DNA of 51,947 nucleotides, from contig NZ_LYVP01000032.1 in NCBI RefSeq assembly GCF_001984065.1, positions 1-51,947 on the forward strand, read 5' to 3'. Position 1 is the first letter of the stretch; each line of letters begins with the position of its first letter. The position numbers and the translations under genes are program-made. This stretch comes from Pseudomonas sp. KK4. GTDB lineage: Bacteria; Pseudomonadota; Gammaproteobacteria; Pseudomonadales; Pseudomonadaceae. The notes below the pieces were generated by a model. The model searched no databases. It was not told the DNA's origin and worked only from the letters and a program-made list of their open reading frames with translations. Below are positions 51,918 to 51,947 of the stretch, piece by piece.

Positions 51918-51947
51918 GTGGGAGCGGGCTTGCTCGCGAAGGCGTCG
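51918..51947 (+). repeat. REP element, cut by the window end
   Basis: GTGGGAGCGGGCTTGCTCGCGAAGG, the usual left arm, 20 bases after the nitroreductase stop. Its partner arm would lie beyond the window. Confidence 0.9.

Noticed and set aside
1..51947. Repeated palindromes as a possible CRISPR array
   Set aside because: Copies are dispersed between genes, kilobases apart and in inverted pairs, which is REP/REPIN behaviour; no regularly spaced direct repeats or cas genes occur.

Overview
The window looks like chromosomal DNA of a Pseudomonas of the fluorescens group. Evidence: high GC with strong third-position bias, a familiar Pseudomonas gene repertoire (hrpA, aceK, pyrF, cysK, lpxO, pxpABC, yajD, an HBM-type chemoreceptor), and about a dozen copies of the Pseudomonas REP/REPIN repeat whose core reads GGGAGCGGGCTTGCTCGCGA. 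All readings come from the sequence by eye; no database search was possible.

Layout. 1-44 is the 5' part of a tRNA-Glu on the minus strand with a clear sigma-70 promoter. 422-10121 holds housekeeping and sensory genes: a membrane-anchored coiled-coil protein, a methyl-accepting chemotaxis protein, a divergent SDR/CurA-like oxidoreductase pair, pyrF, an OmpR/EnvZ-type two-component system with a proline-rich sensor, and a FabH-like ketoacyl synthase. 10122-16929 carries hrpA, aceK and an EamA transporter.

17034-29000 is a catabolic island, probably for a sugar-acid (aldonate) or its lactone. On the minus strand: an enolase-superfamily acid-sugar dehydratase, an AraD1/FAH-family dehydratase and alpha-ketoglutarate semialdehyde dehydrogenase, which together would convert a pentonate to 2-oxoglutarate; and a second operon of an MFS transporter, a COG3618-type lactonase/amidohydrolase and a PdxA-family dehydrogenase with overlapping genes. 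On the plus strand: a complete tripartite tricarboxylate-type transporter (tctCBA) followed by a LysR regulator. Three copies of a 15-bp LysR-type dyad (consensus ATAGCCTSGRGTTAT) lie in the three promoter regions of this island, which suggests one regulon. This is the most interesting system in the window.

29046-31145 holds an EamA transporter and a visibly lower-GC patch with a GNAT-like protein and a 53-residue protein, ending in a bidirectional terminator. 31146-36769 holds lpxO (with three PhoP-type half-sites upstream), cysK, a DUF748-like envelope protein and a MoxR ATPase/VWA pair. 36858-41655 is the pxpABC 5-oxoprolinase operon with an MFS transporter and a divergent LysR gene. 41766-51897 holds small housekeeping and uncharacterised genes: DUF2937 protein, class II amidotransferase, oligopeptidase B, a stand-alone cyclic-nucleotide-binding protein, a SAM-dependent spermidine-synthase-like protein, YajD HNH nuclease, a SpoU RNA methyltransferase, an apparently catalytically dead M1/M61-like peptidase, YcgN and a nitroreductase. 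No insertion sequence, prophage or CRISPR array was seen.
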